Of a stretch of DNA of 24,671 bases, positions 6,522-14,170 are shown piece after piece. Every line of letters starts with the position of its first letter. The stretch's first letter is position 1. The position numbers and the translations under genes were made by a program. Below the pieces are notes generated by a model. That model had not been told where the DNA came from. It worked only from the letters and a program-made list of their open reading frames with translations, and searched no databases. The stretch comes from a virus: positions 1 to 24,671 of the IMG/VR virus record IMGVR_UViG_3300044682_000006, one strand, 5' to 3'.

Positions 6522-6550
6522 TTGACAAGGCGCAAGGAAACGAGTAAGAA
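6522..6550 (+). promoter_or_regulatory. Candidate promoter for the HTH regulator
   Basis: CTTGACAAGG contains a consensus -35 (6522-6527). A 17-base spacer leads to TAAGAA (6545-6550), three matches to TATAAT. The word CTTGACAAGG is identical to that at the promoter near 20179. The predicted start point is about 15 bases before the ATG at 6573. Confidence 0.45.
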
Positions 6551-6572
6551 AAAGAAACGGAGATGCTTGCGA

Positions 6573-6833
6573 ATGGGTCGTCCTAGAATAGATAAAGATC
6601 AAATCGCTAAAATGAAGGCACTGGCGAAGGAGATTAAGCGTTTCCGTGCGTCTAACCTGTTGAGTCAAAAGGTTTTAGCAGACGTTATCGGCGCGTCTCG
6701 CAGGGAACTTCAGTACATTGAGGCGGCGGCGCACTATCCACAGGCGCGAGTGCTTGAAAGTTTTCGCAAACTGCAAGCAAAATATCTGAACGAGGGCAAG
6801 TCGGACGGGCGAACCCGCAAAAAGGCGGCGTAA
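6573..6833 (+). CDS. XRE-family helix-turn-helix regulator
   Basis: 86 residues from ATG 6573 (MGRPRIDKDQ). In-frame starts further upstream would overlap the -35 box and are rejected. A helix-turn-helix of the Cro/C1/XRE type spans roughly residues 17-60: helices around AKEIKRFRASNLLSQKVLAD, then VIGASRRELQYIEAA, then a C-terminal helix. The second helix ends in an ASRRELQYIE recognition-type segment. The basic C-terminus (GRTRKKAA) could add DNA contacts. The gene stands alone behind its own promoter, as expected of a phage transcription regulator. The operator is unknown. Confidence 0.8.
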   Translation: MGRPRIDKDQIAKMKALAKEIKRFRASNLLSQKVLADVIGASRRELQYIEAAAHYPQARVLESFRKLQAKYLNEGKSDGRTRKKAA

Positions 6834-6853
6834 GATAATTCAAAGGAGAAATC

Positions 6854-7324
6854 ATGGCTAACGTGACAGATTTTACCGATCCACTGAGCGGCTACGACCC
6901 AATCGAGGACGTAGTAGGCCAAATCCGAAAGTACCTGCGCATGGATTGCAGTTTGCGTAGAGAAGATGGATACAGCGGCGGGTTCAAGGGAAGGATCAAG
7001 ATCGAACTCGACTGTTATGCCGTGAGAGCGGTCCACATTGAGGTTGAGGTTCCGATCACCATTCCACCCAAAATTCAGGAAGCATTGGATGTACTGCCAC
7101 CAGATCAACTCGACAAGTTTGAAATCAATGAGACAATCGAAATTCCATTGGAGCCAAATCTCAATGCCGTGCGACAGCGGATAAAGGACAACCAACCTGA
7201 GAACCTTGAGAGCGAAGCTCCTGCGCCGGAAGACGAAGAGAATCTTGTAGCGCCACGGACGAAGCGGCAGTATCGGAAGAGGACGGCGGCTTTGACTGAA
7301 GCGGTGCCTGAGCCAGTATTCTGA
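6854..7324 (+). CDS. Hypothetical protein with acidic and basic tail
   Basis: 156 residues behind AAAGGAGAAATC. The first ~100 residues contain strand-rich sequence (FKGRIKIELDCYAVRAVHIE) and look globular. From residue ~110 the chain becomes disordered, first acidic (ESEAPAPEDEENL) and then basic (RTKRQYRKRTAA). Such tails are common in DNA-binding phage proteins, but the fold is not recognised. Neighbours are a regulator upstream and two small genes downstream. Confidence 0.65.
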   Translation: MANVTDFTDPLSGYDPIEDVVGQIRKYLRMDCSLRREDGYSGGFKGRIKIELDCYAVRAVHIEVEVPITIPPKIQEALDVLPPDQLDKFEINETIEIPLEPNLNAVRQRIKDNQPENLESEAPAPEDEENLVAPRTKRQYRKRTAALTEAVPEPVF

Positions 7325-7329
7325 CGGCT

Positions 7330-7485
7330 ATGGACTACGATCAGTGGAAGCTGGAGACTCCCGAAGAGGAGGATGAGCGGATCAACGGCGCTAACCGTCG
7401 CAGGCAAGCCCGTCTTGAATACTTAGCGGATCATGCCGATGAGTTTCTTGAACGTGAACGGGAGAGGAAGCAGAACGATGTTTGA
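7330..7485 (+). CDS. Small charged helical protein
   Basis: 51 residues starting MDYDQWKLETPEEEDERING. The rest is one long charged helix (RRRQARLEYLADHADEFLER). Proteins of this size opening MDYDxWK are frequent in phage genomes next to virion genes and remain uncharacterised. The stop at 7483-7485 overlaps the start of the next gene at 7478 by eight bases, and the next gene's GGGAGAGGAAG site lies inside this one. A separate function is not evident. Confidence 0.65.
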   Translation: MDYDQWKLETPEEEDERINGANRRRQARLEYLADHADEFLERERERKQNDV

Positions 7486-7963
7486 TTTTGGTGAGGGCCG
7501 TAAGCTCGACAAAATCTTGGCTTGTTTTGAGCAGCTTTCCTATGTCTTAGAGGAGCAGAATCGACTTCTACGCGAAATTCTTCATCGACTTCCGCATTAC
7601 GGCCACCCCATAACCGGCTTCACAGCCATTCAGGAGACTTCCATGGTTCCTCTCGCAGCAGGACAAACAGCAACATTTTCTACCACACCGATTCCATCAA
7701 CCTCAGTGCCGATAGCGTCCAGTATCGTGTGGACTTCAAGCGATACGACCAACGCCCCTGTCACTCCCAACACCGCCGATCCAACGGGTCTGTCAACGCT
7801 GGTCGTTTTCCCCTCAACCGTAGTTGCTGGCGTGACGTTCTCACTCACCGTGAGCTACACGAACGCGGATGCGACGATCGCGACAGAAACAACATCGTTC
7901 ACAACAGTTGCGCCTGCGGCGTCTGATGTGACTGGATTCACGCCGATAGTGCAGAGCGCATAA
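7478..7963 (+). CDS. Ig-like domain protein with N-terminal coiled coil
   Basis: 161 residues from ATG 7478 (MFDFGEGRKL); an ATG at 7433 is in frame but lies inside the previous gene. Residues ~8-45 form a heptad-like helix (LDKILACFEQLSYVLEEQNR). A Thr/Ser/Val-rich beta domain follows, with the pattern of bacterial Ig-like (Big) folds: SSIVWTSSDTTNAPV, then STLVVFPSTVVAGVTFSLTV. Ig-like domains in phages usually decorate heads or tails and bind carbohydrates weakly. The coiled coil may oligomerise it. The surface role is inferred from the family. Confidence 0.65.
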   Translation: MFDFGEGRKLDKILACFEQLSYVLEEQNRLLREILHRLPHYGHPITGFTAIQETSMVPLAAGQTATFSTTPIPSTSVPIASSIVWTSSDTTNAPVTPNTADPTGLSTLVVFPSTVVAGVTFSLTVSYTNADATIATETTSFTTVAPAASDVTGFTPIVQSA

Positions 7964-7976
7964 CGAGATCACCACG

Positions 7977-7992
7977 TCGGCCTTCGGGCTGA
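7977..7992 (+). other. UUCG-tetraloop hairpin after the Ig-like gene
   Basis: A 6-bp stem TCGGCC / GGCTGA (one G-T wobble) closes the stable TTCG tetraloop, 14 bases after the stop of the Ig-like gene. No T tract follows, so it is more likely an RNA-stability or processing element than a terminator. Confidence 0.4.
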
Positions 7993-8064
7993 GACTCTGT
8001 GCGGAGGGTTGTGAAAATTCGTGGCGCTGCATACGTCACGAAACAATTCAAGGGAGAGGAAATC

Positions 8065-8289
8065 ATGGGAGACAATTACATTGGTGCTCCATCGACTGAA
8101 TACGCTTTAAAGGCGCAACAGGGAGCAACGTGCGGTCAGTACATCCCGCCCACGCAACGCCAGCAGTTGAACGAGCGCAAAGCACTTCTCACCCGCGAGC
8201 TTGCGAACGTTGAAGCGGCCCTCGCCGCGCTGGACGCCCATCCAGACCTTGAGGAGTTTACAAAGGTTCTGCAGGCGGCTTTGCGGTAG
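8065..8289 (+). CDS. Small coiled-coil protein
   Basis: 74 residues. ATG 8065 follows AGGGAGAGGAAATC; a GTG at 7999 in the same frame is disfavoured because it precedes that strong site. Residues 32-60 are a leucine/alanine-rich heptad helix (RKALLTRELANVEAALAALD). It probably forms a small helical oligomer. No family recognised. The next gene begins 10 bases after its stop. Confidence 0.65.
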   Translation: MGDNYIGAPSTEYALKAQQGATCGQYIPPTQRQQLNERKALLTRELANVEAALAALDAHPDLEEFTKVLQAALR

Positions 8290-8299
8290 AAAGAAACCC

Positions 8300-9076
8300 A
8301 TGCCAGAAAAAGCAAAACGAGGATCGAATGGCGGGACCGCAAGAGCGAACAAACTCACGAAAGAAGAGCGTTCCGCCATCGCCAAACAAGCGGCCCAAAG
8401 GCGCTGGAGCAAGAAATCTGAAAATCAAGAGCCTGATCCTGGAATTCCTAGTGTTCGGCCCATCGATGTTCCCGCCTCTGTACCTGAGCCTTTCGGAGAA
8501 TCTGAAGCGGAAATAAGCCCAAAGCACTGCCCCGCCTGTCTTAACGGCGAAAGTCTTGAAGAAGGCGAAGGAACCCATATCCTTGCCACGGTAGAGCACC
8601 CTGTAACGCTCCCTGCCGGGTTTGAGGAGGCTGAGGCTACCGTAGTGGTTCCTGTCGCTCCTACCCTCCCCCAGAAGCCTACAAAGCACAAAGCCAAGCC
8701 GATGCCGAAAGAATTGAGGACGGCCAGCAGTTATGCAGAAAAACGATTGCCGCAGGCCATAAAGGAAAAGGCTGACTTGCTTGTAGAAGTAGCAAGGCGA
8801 GAGGCTGAGATTCAGGAATTGACCAGGGTGATTCAAGCTCTTGGAGGCCAATCTCCTGTTGGGATTCCAAACGGTTCCTACCAGAATCCAGCGTACAATC
8901 CGAATACGGCTCCGTACACGCCGCCCACTGCGCCTCAGTTACCGCCGATGTATCCCGAATATCAGAACCCACAGGCGACTGTTCCAGTCGTGACGCAAGT
9001 TAAGCCGATGCAGGCAGGCGGCGCAGGCGTAGCGCAAGGAATGCTATCGGTGCCAACACATTGGTACGAAGGATAA
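8300..9076 (+). CDS. Low-complexity phage protein with ARANKLTKEER motif
   Basis: 258 residues. Residues 10-35 contain GGTARANKLTKEERSAIAKQ followed by AAQRRW, a conserved short motif in many phage and bacterial proteins of unknown function. A CPAC pair lies in the next segment, then Pro/Val/Lys-rich disorder, a helical stretch (KADLLVEVARREAEIQELTR) and a Pro/Tyr/Asn-rich C-terminal tail (YNPNTAPYTPPTAPQLPP). The ribosome-binding site is weak (AGAAAGAAACCC). The architecture suggests a disordered scaffold- or tether-like protein; its function is unknown. Confidence 0.65.
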   Translation: MPEKAKRGSNGGTARANKLTKEERSAIAKQAAQRRWSKKSENQEPDPGIPSVRPIDVPASVPEPFGESEAEISPKHCPACLNGESLEEGEGTHILATVEHPVTLPAGFEEAEATVVVPVAPTLPQKPTKHKAKPMPKELRTASSYAEKRLPQAIKEKADLLVEVARREAEIQELTRVIQALGGQSPVGIPNGSYQNPAYNPNTAPYTPPTAPQLPPMYPEYQNPQATVPVVTQVKPMQAGGAGVAQGMLSVPTHWYEG

Positions 9077-9079
9077 TCT

Positions 9080-9397
9080 ATGAGCGAAGAAAACATCCCC
9101 GAAGATGATTTGCAAGAAAGGCTTGTGCTATGCTTTGAGTCACTTGCGAAATCTATTGGCGGCATCCACGATGAACTCAGAAAAGCAGGAACTCGATTCT
9201 GGCCAGAGCCAAAGCCTCAACGGGAAGCCATCCTCACAAGAACCGAAAGCGACAAGGAAAAGGAACTTCGTCAACAAGGCGCTTGGAGAAGAACCGCCGA
9301 AGAGATCACCGACCCCGAAGCCGAAGAGTTCCCAGACGAAGAAATCGGATCAAGAACAGCCGCTTGGCTCAGGGAACACCCGTCAGAAAAAAGCTAA
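9080..9397 (+). CDS. Small hypothetical phage protein
   Basis: 105 residues starting three bases after the previous stop. The first 45 residues form an acidic helix (MSEENIPEDDLQERLVLCFE). A charged region then ends with EFPDEEIGSRTAAWLREHP. Short proteins combining an initial helix, a Trp-Pro-x-Pro-Lys-Pro segment and an 'EATLTR'-like stretch (here REAILTR) occur next to terminase genes in several phages. The function is unknown. A second frame overlaps this one (open from 9105) but reads like a Lys/Ser/Pro-rich shadow. Confidence 0.65.
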   Translation: MSEENIPEDDLQERLVLCFESLAKSIGGIHDELRKAGTRFWPEPKPQREAILTRTESDKEKELRQQGAWRRTAEEITDPEAEEFPDEEIGSRTAAWLREHPSEKS

Positions 9398-9404
9398 GTC
9401 AGCG

Positions 9405-10061
9405 ATGCCGATTCCGAGCCTCCCGTCTGATATAAAGCGGACGGAGATGGCGCTGGCACGTCTCAAGGTCAAGCCTGAAATACTCGCAGCAGCCCCTCCC
9501 ATTACATCTCTGATAAAAACTACTGTCAAAGGTGGACTATCCTCTGCCCTTGAGGCGATGCGCTTTTTTACGGAAGATGCCGAAATCCGTTCATTCCTCA
9601 AGAAATATGACTCCATTGCACCTAGCGATAGGGAAAGACTATCGTGGGAGGCTGTGGCACTTTCGGCAAAGGTTAATGTGGTGTACTTGCTCGGGGCAAT
9701 TCAGTTGGCCGTGCGAACCCACTGTTGGAACAAAAGCATGTTCATTGCCGTCAGCAACCACCCAGACGTTATGGAAAAACGTGTTAAGTTCGCGAAGGTA
9801 GCGGGTGGTGAAAAAGACAGGACGGCTCTGGATGTTTCGATAGGAATGCAACCGCCGCCAAAGGGCAATACATTTATCGGTAGGCAGCAGGTAGCTATAT
9901 TCGGTGCAGGCGGGGCAGGGAACAGCAAGATAGAAGACGGAGACGGTGAGCGCATAGTGAAAACCATTGATCCATCCAGCGACATAGAAGACCGACTATT
10001 CGGTTCGGATGATCTGGAAGGCAAACTGGTAAAGATTCGCCAGAGATTATTGGAGGGGTAG
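9405..10061 (+). CDS. Probable terminase small subunit
   Basis: 218 residues from ATG 9405 (MPIPSLPSDIKR). An in-frame ATG at 9171 is rejected because it would run through the previous gene with shadow-like composition. The body is helical: ALEAMRFFTEDAEIRSFLKK, then RERLSWEAVALSAKVNVVYL, then HPDVMEKRVKFAKVAGGEKD. The C-terminus is Gly-rich and acidic. A helical protein of this kind directly before the large terminase matches the small subunit that recognises phage DNA and starts packaging. The assignment rests on position and helical pattern, not on a diagnostic motif. The last codons contain GGAGGGG, which serves the next gene. Confidence 0.65.
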   Translation: MPIPSLPSDIKRTEMALARLKVKPEILAAAPPITSLIKTTVKGGLSSALEAMRFFTEDAEIRSFLKKYDSIAPSDRERLSWEAVALSAKVNVVYLLGAIQLAVRTHCWNKSMFIAVSNHPDVMEKRVKFAKVAGGEKDRTALDVSIGMQPPPKGNTFIGRQQVAIFGAGGAGNSKIEDGDGERIVKTIDPSSDIEDRLFGSDDLEGKLVKIRQRLLEG

Positions 10062-10063
10062 CT

Positions 10064-12232
10064 ATCTACTCGACAAAGATCATCGAGCAACGCTTAGATG
10101 CCTTTGAAGCATCGGAGGCTTGGCGTCCAGTTCGCCACACCCTGGCAGAAGTTGAGGAATTTACCGCTTACATTAAATCGATCACAAAGATTACGAGCAA
10201 TTCCAAAAATTCATATATCGACGTAGTGGCCAATCTGACAGAAAAGCGGGAGAAAGAAATACGTCGTTGGGTAGACAACGAGAAAGTGTTATGCTCTTTC
10301 GACTCAAGCTATTTTGAGAATAATTATGCTTACGTGTGCGACGAGAAGGGACAGATTTTCAAGTTCCACAATCGTCTTTCGCAAAAGATTTTCGACTCTG
10401 TAATTGCCGAGTTTGACGAAAGGCAGGTATCGATAGAACTGCTGATCTTGAAGGCTCGCCAGGTGGGCGTGACCACAAAGACAGCCTTAAAGTTTATTCA
10501 TCGTATGCTTTTCATGCCACACACGCAGTCTGTGATGGCTTCTGTTGATTCAAAGAAATCAGAACTCATCGGTCGCATCCTTGATACGGCTCACGACTTC
10601 TGTCCGTTTTGGCTTGTGCCAATCAGGACGAAAGATTCTCAGCTTGCAAGGGAATACGCGAACAAGTCAATCCTTTCCATTCAGTCTGGTTCACAGGCTA
10701 CAGGCTTGGCGCAGGGGTGGACACCTACGAATATTCACGTTTCCGAGTTAGCTGATCTTAAAGACGCCAAGAAAACGATTGAAGAAGGTCTTCTAAGAGC
10801 AACACACTCTTCCCGCCATCTGTTCATGGTGCTTGAGGGCACAGGCGGAGGCAATACGGGATGGCTAGCTGATACATGGAGAACATCTAAAAAAGATTGG
10901 CCAAGTTCGAGATTGTGCCCCATTTTCATTCCATGGGCGATGGTTCCCGACCTGTATCCAGAAGAAGATTGGATACGGAAGTTCCCCATTCCTGATGACT
11001 GGCATAGAAAGATTTCAGATATAACACGCAAGCATGTAGCACGTTGCGAGTCTTACATTCGCAATACTCCTTATCTTGCCAAGGTTGTAGGTCGTGATTG
11101 GAGGATGCCAGAAGAGCAGAAATGGTTCTGGCAATTTAACTACGACGCTGCCTGCCAGAACCACACGCAAAAGATTTGGCTCGCACAGATGGCGGCTGAC
11201 GACTTTGAGGCTTTGACTGGAGTTCATGACACTGTTTTCGATCCAGAAGTCATATCGGAACTCGAAAATAATGTGTATGAGGTGGTAGGGGAAGGGATAA
11301 AAGAAGAAAGAGTTCGCAGAGAACCGCTGCAAGCCTACGCCATAACTGGGCATTCGGTTGAAGACGCATTTGAACCAGACGAATCACAGATCGATTACGA
11401 TAAGCCAATCATTACTGTCGAATGGAAATCCAATCGGGGTGAGGAATATAGTTGGGACATGATTCCACTTCTTCCGATCAACGAAGATGTGGAGAAGGAC
11501 ACATTCGATAAGCTCTTAGTCTATGAGGAACCGAAGGCTGGATACGATTATGCCTGCGGCGTGGATACCGCTGACGGGTTGGATAAGGAAGACGAAGAGC
11601 GGGCCTGTGCATCTATTTCCAAGGTAGGGACTGGATCAGGATACGACGAACAATGTTGTGAACTGACGAGCCGCAGGATGAACCCAGCACAAATGGTTCC
11701 ATTTGTAGCTTGTATGGCGACATGGTATGGGCGAAGAACCAAAGATCAGAGAGGCGTAAAGTTCGCCATCGAACAGGTAAGAGGGCCAGGAGATACGTGC
11801 CAGAACCAGTTAAAAATCATGGGGTTCAACTACCACCATGCTCCACGGCGCTACGACTCTAAGAAGATCAAGGATGAATCGAAGCACAAGCAAGGATGGT
11901 ATTCCACTTCTTGGAGTGTCCCGATGCTTATGACGAGCTTTGTAGAGGCTGTCAATGGAGGCTGGTACATACCGAAATCGAAGTGGCTGATCGAAGAATG
12001 TAAGACTCTTGAGCGCCACATAACCGGCAGTAAATCCAAGATGGAGCACAGGGAAGGACAATTCGATGATCGCGTGAGAGCGGCGGCGCAGAGCTATTTC
12101 ACGACGCATGACTTGGATGACTTTACGCAGCGGAGTCAAAAGCGGTATTCTCTTCCAAAGAGAAAGCAGAAGGACCCGAACGAGGGCCGCTGCCTAATGA
12201 ACGCCGTATCGGTTTTCGGCGATGACGATTAA
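10064..12232 (+). CDS. Terminase large subunit
   Basis: DNA-packaging ATPase and nuclease that translocates phage DNA into the prohead and cuts it. Counting from the GTG at 10226, the Walker A variant KARQVGVTTKT is at 76-86 and the Walker B-like HVSEL at 171-175. The nuclease acidic residues are in GVDTADG (445-451), FAIEQVRG (~513-520) and FDDRVRA (613-619). The frame stays open and protein-like upstream of that GTG for 54 more codons (FEASEAWRPVRHT...EEFTAYI). That stretch contains no ATG, GTG or TTG, yet a strong GGAGGGG sits five bases before an ATC at 10064. I therefore place the start there, provisionally. From the GTG it would be 668 residues, from the ATC 722. Confidence 0.9.
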   Translation: MYSTKIIEQRLDAFEASEAWRPVRHTLAEVEEFTAYIKSITKITSNSKNSYIDVVANLTEKREKEIRRWVDNEKVLCSFDSSYFENNYAYVCDEKGQIFKFHNRLSQKIFDSVIAEFDERQVSIELLILKARQVGVTTKTALKFIHRMLFMPHTQSVMASVDSKKSELIGRILDTAHDFCPFWLVPIRTKDSQLAREYANKSILSIQSGSQATGLAQGWTPTNIHVSELADLKDAKKTIEEGLLRATHSSRHLFMVLEGTGGGNTGWLADTWRTSKKDWPSSRLCPIFIPWAMVPDLYPEEDWIRKFPIPDDWHRKISDITRKHVARCESYIRNTPYLAKVVGRDWRMPEEQKWFWQFNYDAACQNHTQKIWLAQMAADDFEALTGVHDTVFDPEVISELENNVYEVVGEGIKEERVRREPLQAYAITGHSVEDAFEPDESQIDYDKPIITVEWKSNRGEEYSWDMIPLLPINEDVEKDTFDKLLVYEEPKAGYDYACGVDTADGLDKEDEERACASISKVGTGSGYDEQCCELTSRRMNPAQMVPFVACMATWYGRRTKDQRGVKFAIEQVRGPGDTCQNQLKIMGFNYHHAPRRYDSKKIKDESKHKQGWYSTSWSVPMLMTSFVEAVNGGWYIPKSKWLIEECKTLERHITGSKSKMEHREGQFDDRVRAAAQSYFTTHDLDDFTQRSQKRYSLPKRKQKDPNEGRCLMNAVSVFGDDD

Positions 12233-12244
12233 TCAGGAGCAGGA

Positions 12245-12481
12245 ATGAGTAATTTCGTACTCTCTATTCCGTATTTAGAGTCGCTCTATTCGGATGACGC
12301 TGCCAGTGAAGCGGAAGCGATAGAATCATTTACTCGTGCTCTCGGCTGGATTGATAACAAACTTGAGGAGCATCAGAAGCACTTTAACGTCCAGCACGAT
12401 CACACTACCCCATGGTCGGAAGGTTTTGCTACAGCGGTGAGTATTTGCTACAAAAATAGGCACAGACGGTTTACAGGATGA
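12245..12481 (+). CDS. Small hypothetical protein
   Basis: 78 residues; ATG behind TCAGGAGCAGGA, 12 bases after the terminase stop. The protein is acidic and helical (DDAASEAEAIESFTRALGWI), with a histidine-rich middle (HQKHFNVQHDHTT) and a basic end. There are no cysteine or membrane segments. No family recognised; the position suggests co-expression with packaging genes. Confidence 0.6.
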   Translation: MSNFVLSIPYLESLYSDDAASEAEAIESFTRALGWIDNKLEEHQKHFNVQHDHTTPWSEGFATAVSICYKNRHRRFTG

Positions 12482-12497
12482 CTAACCAGGAGGGAAA

Positions 12498-12974
12498 ATG
12501 GCATTGCAACTTACTGGCCTACAAGAAATAGACCAGATACAATCGCCTTACTACCAAGCATTTAAGCGCATGGAGGACAACAAGCCGAAAGTGTCAAAAG
12601 GAGTAATTAAATCTCTCCAAGCCCAATTTTTCAAAGAAAGAACTGACGAATTCCTTACTTGGCGAGGTTGGATGGGGGCAATTGGTGGACGGTTTTGCAT
12701 AACCAATTGGATGGCTATTCCCAACGACGTTGACCTTGACGACATAGGATATGTTGGAGTATTGAGAGGTCAGACAAGATCGAAGACGCATGTACTCTAT
12801 TGCATCCTTCCGTCAATGAATCATGGAGAAGTTTTGGCATGGTCTACAGTAGATTTGGGTTCAGAACGCATCCGCATCGGCTGGAAGCAAGAAGACTTGG
12901 ATGCGATGGTGCGGCAAGGGTACGAGATCATGATGCAGATGATTGCCGAGCGTGGGGAGTATCGGGAGGAATAA
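12498..12974 (+). CDS. Hypothetical protein
   Basis: 158 residues with a good CAGGAGGGAAA site. Residues 1-60 are charged helices. The middle has Gly/Trp-rich strands (WRGWMGAIGGRFCITNWMAI), then a strand-rich region (YVGVLRGQTRSKTHVLYCIL). The C-terminal helix contains MVRQGYEIMMQMIAERG. This could be a compact alpha/beta enzyme or structural factor, but no catalytic motif is identifiable. Its TAA overlaps the next ATG (TAATG at 12972-12976). Confidence 0.65.
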   Translation: MALQLTGLQEIDQIQSPYYQAFKRMEDNKPKVSKGVIKSLQAQFFKERTDEFLTWRGWMGAIGGRFCITNWMAIPNDVDLDDIGYVGVLRGQTRSKTHVLYCILPSMNHGEVLAWSTVDLGSERIRIGWKQEDLDAMVRQGYEIMMQMIAERGEYREE

Positions 12975-13252
12975 TGTATTCCGTGGGAATGAGATTTCAT
13001 GAACATCTTTGTTTCAACACATCTCCAGCATTTCGTTGGACAAAGATCGTGGATGTCTACTGTTCGCATTGTGGAGCAAAGGATACGCTTTATGGGTTGT
13101 GTGATGCGACGAACACCCTTCACAATCAAGTGGCATGTAATGGGTGTGGTTACATTTCAAACGTTCCGGAATTCTTTGCGGCCACGCCTGGATTTTATGG
13201 AGAACAGATTGAAGCGTTGCGACAACACGCAGCACTGGAGGCAACAGCATGA
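12974..13252 (+). CDS. Zinc-ribbon hypothetical protein
   Basis: 92 residues. ATG 12974 overlaps the previous stop and has CGGGAGGA upstream. A four-cysteine ribbon is clear: CSHC near residue 28, and CNGC about 27 residues later, each on a turn followed by Gly (CGA, CGY). The rest is aromatic-rich, with a C-terminal helix (EQIEALRQHAALEA). It is probably a zinc-stabilised binding protein; partner unknown. Its end overlaps the next ATG (ATGA). Confidence 0.65.
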   Translation: MYSVGMRFHEHLCFNTSPAFRWTKIVDVYCSHCGAKDTLYGLCDATNTLHNQVACNGCGYISNVPEFFAATPGFYGEQIEALRQHAALEATA

Positions 13253-13545
13253 ACAGGCGCTCATTCTTTAAGTTCTTAGGCATTGGCGCGGCTACTGCTG
13301 CGGTAGCTCCGAAGCTTCTGATGGATAAACAGGTTCCAAGGGACGGTCAGTATTTTGTAGACACTGAAGCAAGCAAGAAAGGTTCTGCTTGCTGGGCCGT
13401 TGTCAGGAACGGACAAATCATAGGTGTAAACATCGTCAGCGCTGGATCGGGTTACAAATTCTCGGAAACTTACGATGCTTCGCTGGAACGTGTCGTTATG
13501 ACCATCGATAAGGAACTGAGGGAGAACGCGAAACGAAATGCCTAA
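13249..13545 (+). CDS. Tat-signal small exported protein
   Basis: 98 residues. The N-terminus MNRRSFFKFLGIGAATAAVA fits a twin-arginine signal: Arg-Arg-Ser-Phe-Phe-Lys followed by a moderately hydrophobic Ala/Gly stretch. The host Tat system, which exports folded proteins, could therefore move it out of the cytoplasm. The mature part contains VSAGSGYKFSETYD, similar to the GAGYNSVPTF repeat motif of the protein at 23155. The stop-start ATGA overlap couples it to the zinc-ribbon gene upstream. Export is inferred from the signal; the role outside the cytoplasm is unknown. Confidence 0.7.
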   Translation: MNRRSFFKFLGIGAATAAVAPKLLMDKQVPRDGQYFVDTEASKKGSACWAVVRNGQIIGVNIVSAGSGYKFSETYDASLERVVMTIDKELRENAKRNA

Positions 13546-13927
13546 CGCCCAACTCAACAAGAAGATCATCTTCTACTACAACGGCACCAACGGAGAAATC
13601 CGAATGGGTCTACCGGAGAAGTGGTCTGCGCCTCATGGATTCGAAAAGATTATTTGCAATTCTGCCCATGAGGCTGAGAAGTGGTCTGAGCGTCTTCGCC
13701 AATACAATCTTTTCAAGGAGCGGCTCAAGGACGAAGAGAGAGAAATCATTGAAGGGCAGTGGCGAGATGAATTGCGTAGCCACATCCATCATCTGATGGC
13801 AAATTCCAGAAACAATTTCAACCGTGACGCCATGCGACACTTCCTCCAAAAGCATTTTGACAAGGACAAGACGAAAATGACGAGGGAAGAGTACCTTCAT
13901 AGCGAAGGACATGAGCACGGACATTAA
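13538..13927 (+). CDS. Conserved helical phage protein of unknown function
   Basis: 129 residues, overlapping the previous gene by eight bases. A strand-rich N-terminus (KIIFYYNGTNGEIRMGLPE) leads to long charged helices: AHEAEKWSERLRQYNLFKER, DELRSHIHHLMANSRNNFNR, then a His-rich end (SEGHEHGH). The central EAEKWSERLRQ and HHLMANSRNNFNRD segments are characteristic of uncharacterised phage proteins. The His-rich tail could bind metal. Cellular role unknown. Confidence 0.7.
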   Translation: MPNAQLNKKIIFYYNGTNGEIRMGLPEKWSAPHGFEKIICNSAHEAEKWSERLRQYNLFKERLKDEEREIIEGQWRDELRSHIHHLMANSRNNFNRDAMRHFLQKHFDKDKTKMTREEYLHSEGHEHGH

Positions 13928-13941
13928 TCGGGAGAGGGATA

Positions 13942-14157
13942 ATGACGATACGGATGCAATCGGCGGGGAGCGTAGTATGTCAGCACTGCCAAATCAATTT
14001 AGAGAAAATCGCAGACAAGTTCGAACCTCCCGGAACTTTTTATCATCCAATGAACTCTTGGTACGCTGATATGCGACCCACAGTAGTGCCATCAGCTACA
14101 TCTTGCCCAAACGCGGGAAAGAAATTCAGGTTCAACAATAAAGGGGAGATTTACTAA
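13942..14157 (+). CDS. Small Cys-containing hypothetical protein
   Basis: 71 residues behind TCGGGAGAGGGATA. A Cys-x2-Cys pair at ~13-16 (VCQHCQ) and another Cys at ~55 (TSCPNAGKK) suggest possible metal binding, but the pattern is incomplete. The rest is Pro/Tyr-rich. It is one of three successive genes with almost identical spacers (TAAYCGGGAGAG). No family recognised. Confidence 0.55.
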   Translation: MTIRMQSAGSVVCQHCQINLEKIADKFEPPGTFYHPMNSWYADMRPTVVPSATSCPNAGKKFRFNNKGEIY

Positions 14158-14170
14158 CCGGGAGAGGACT

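Noticed and set aside
9105-9404. Longer N-terminus for the small terminase starting at ATG 9171
   Set aside because: It overlaps the convincing gene 9080-9397 and reads as Lys/Ser/Pro/Gln-rich shadow. The ATG at 9405 gives a compact product starting seven bases after that gene.
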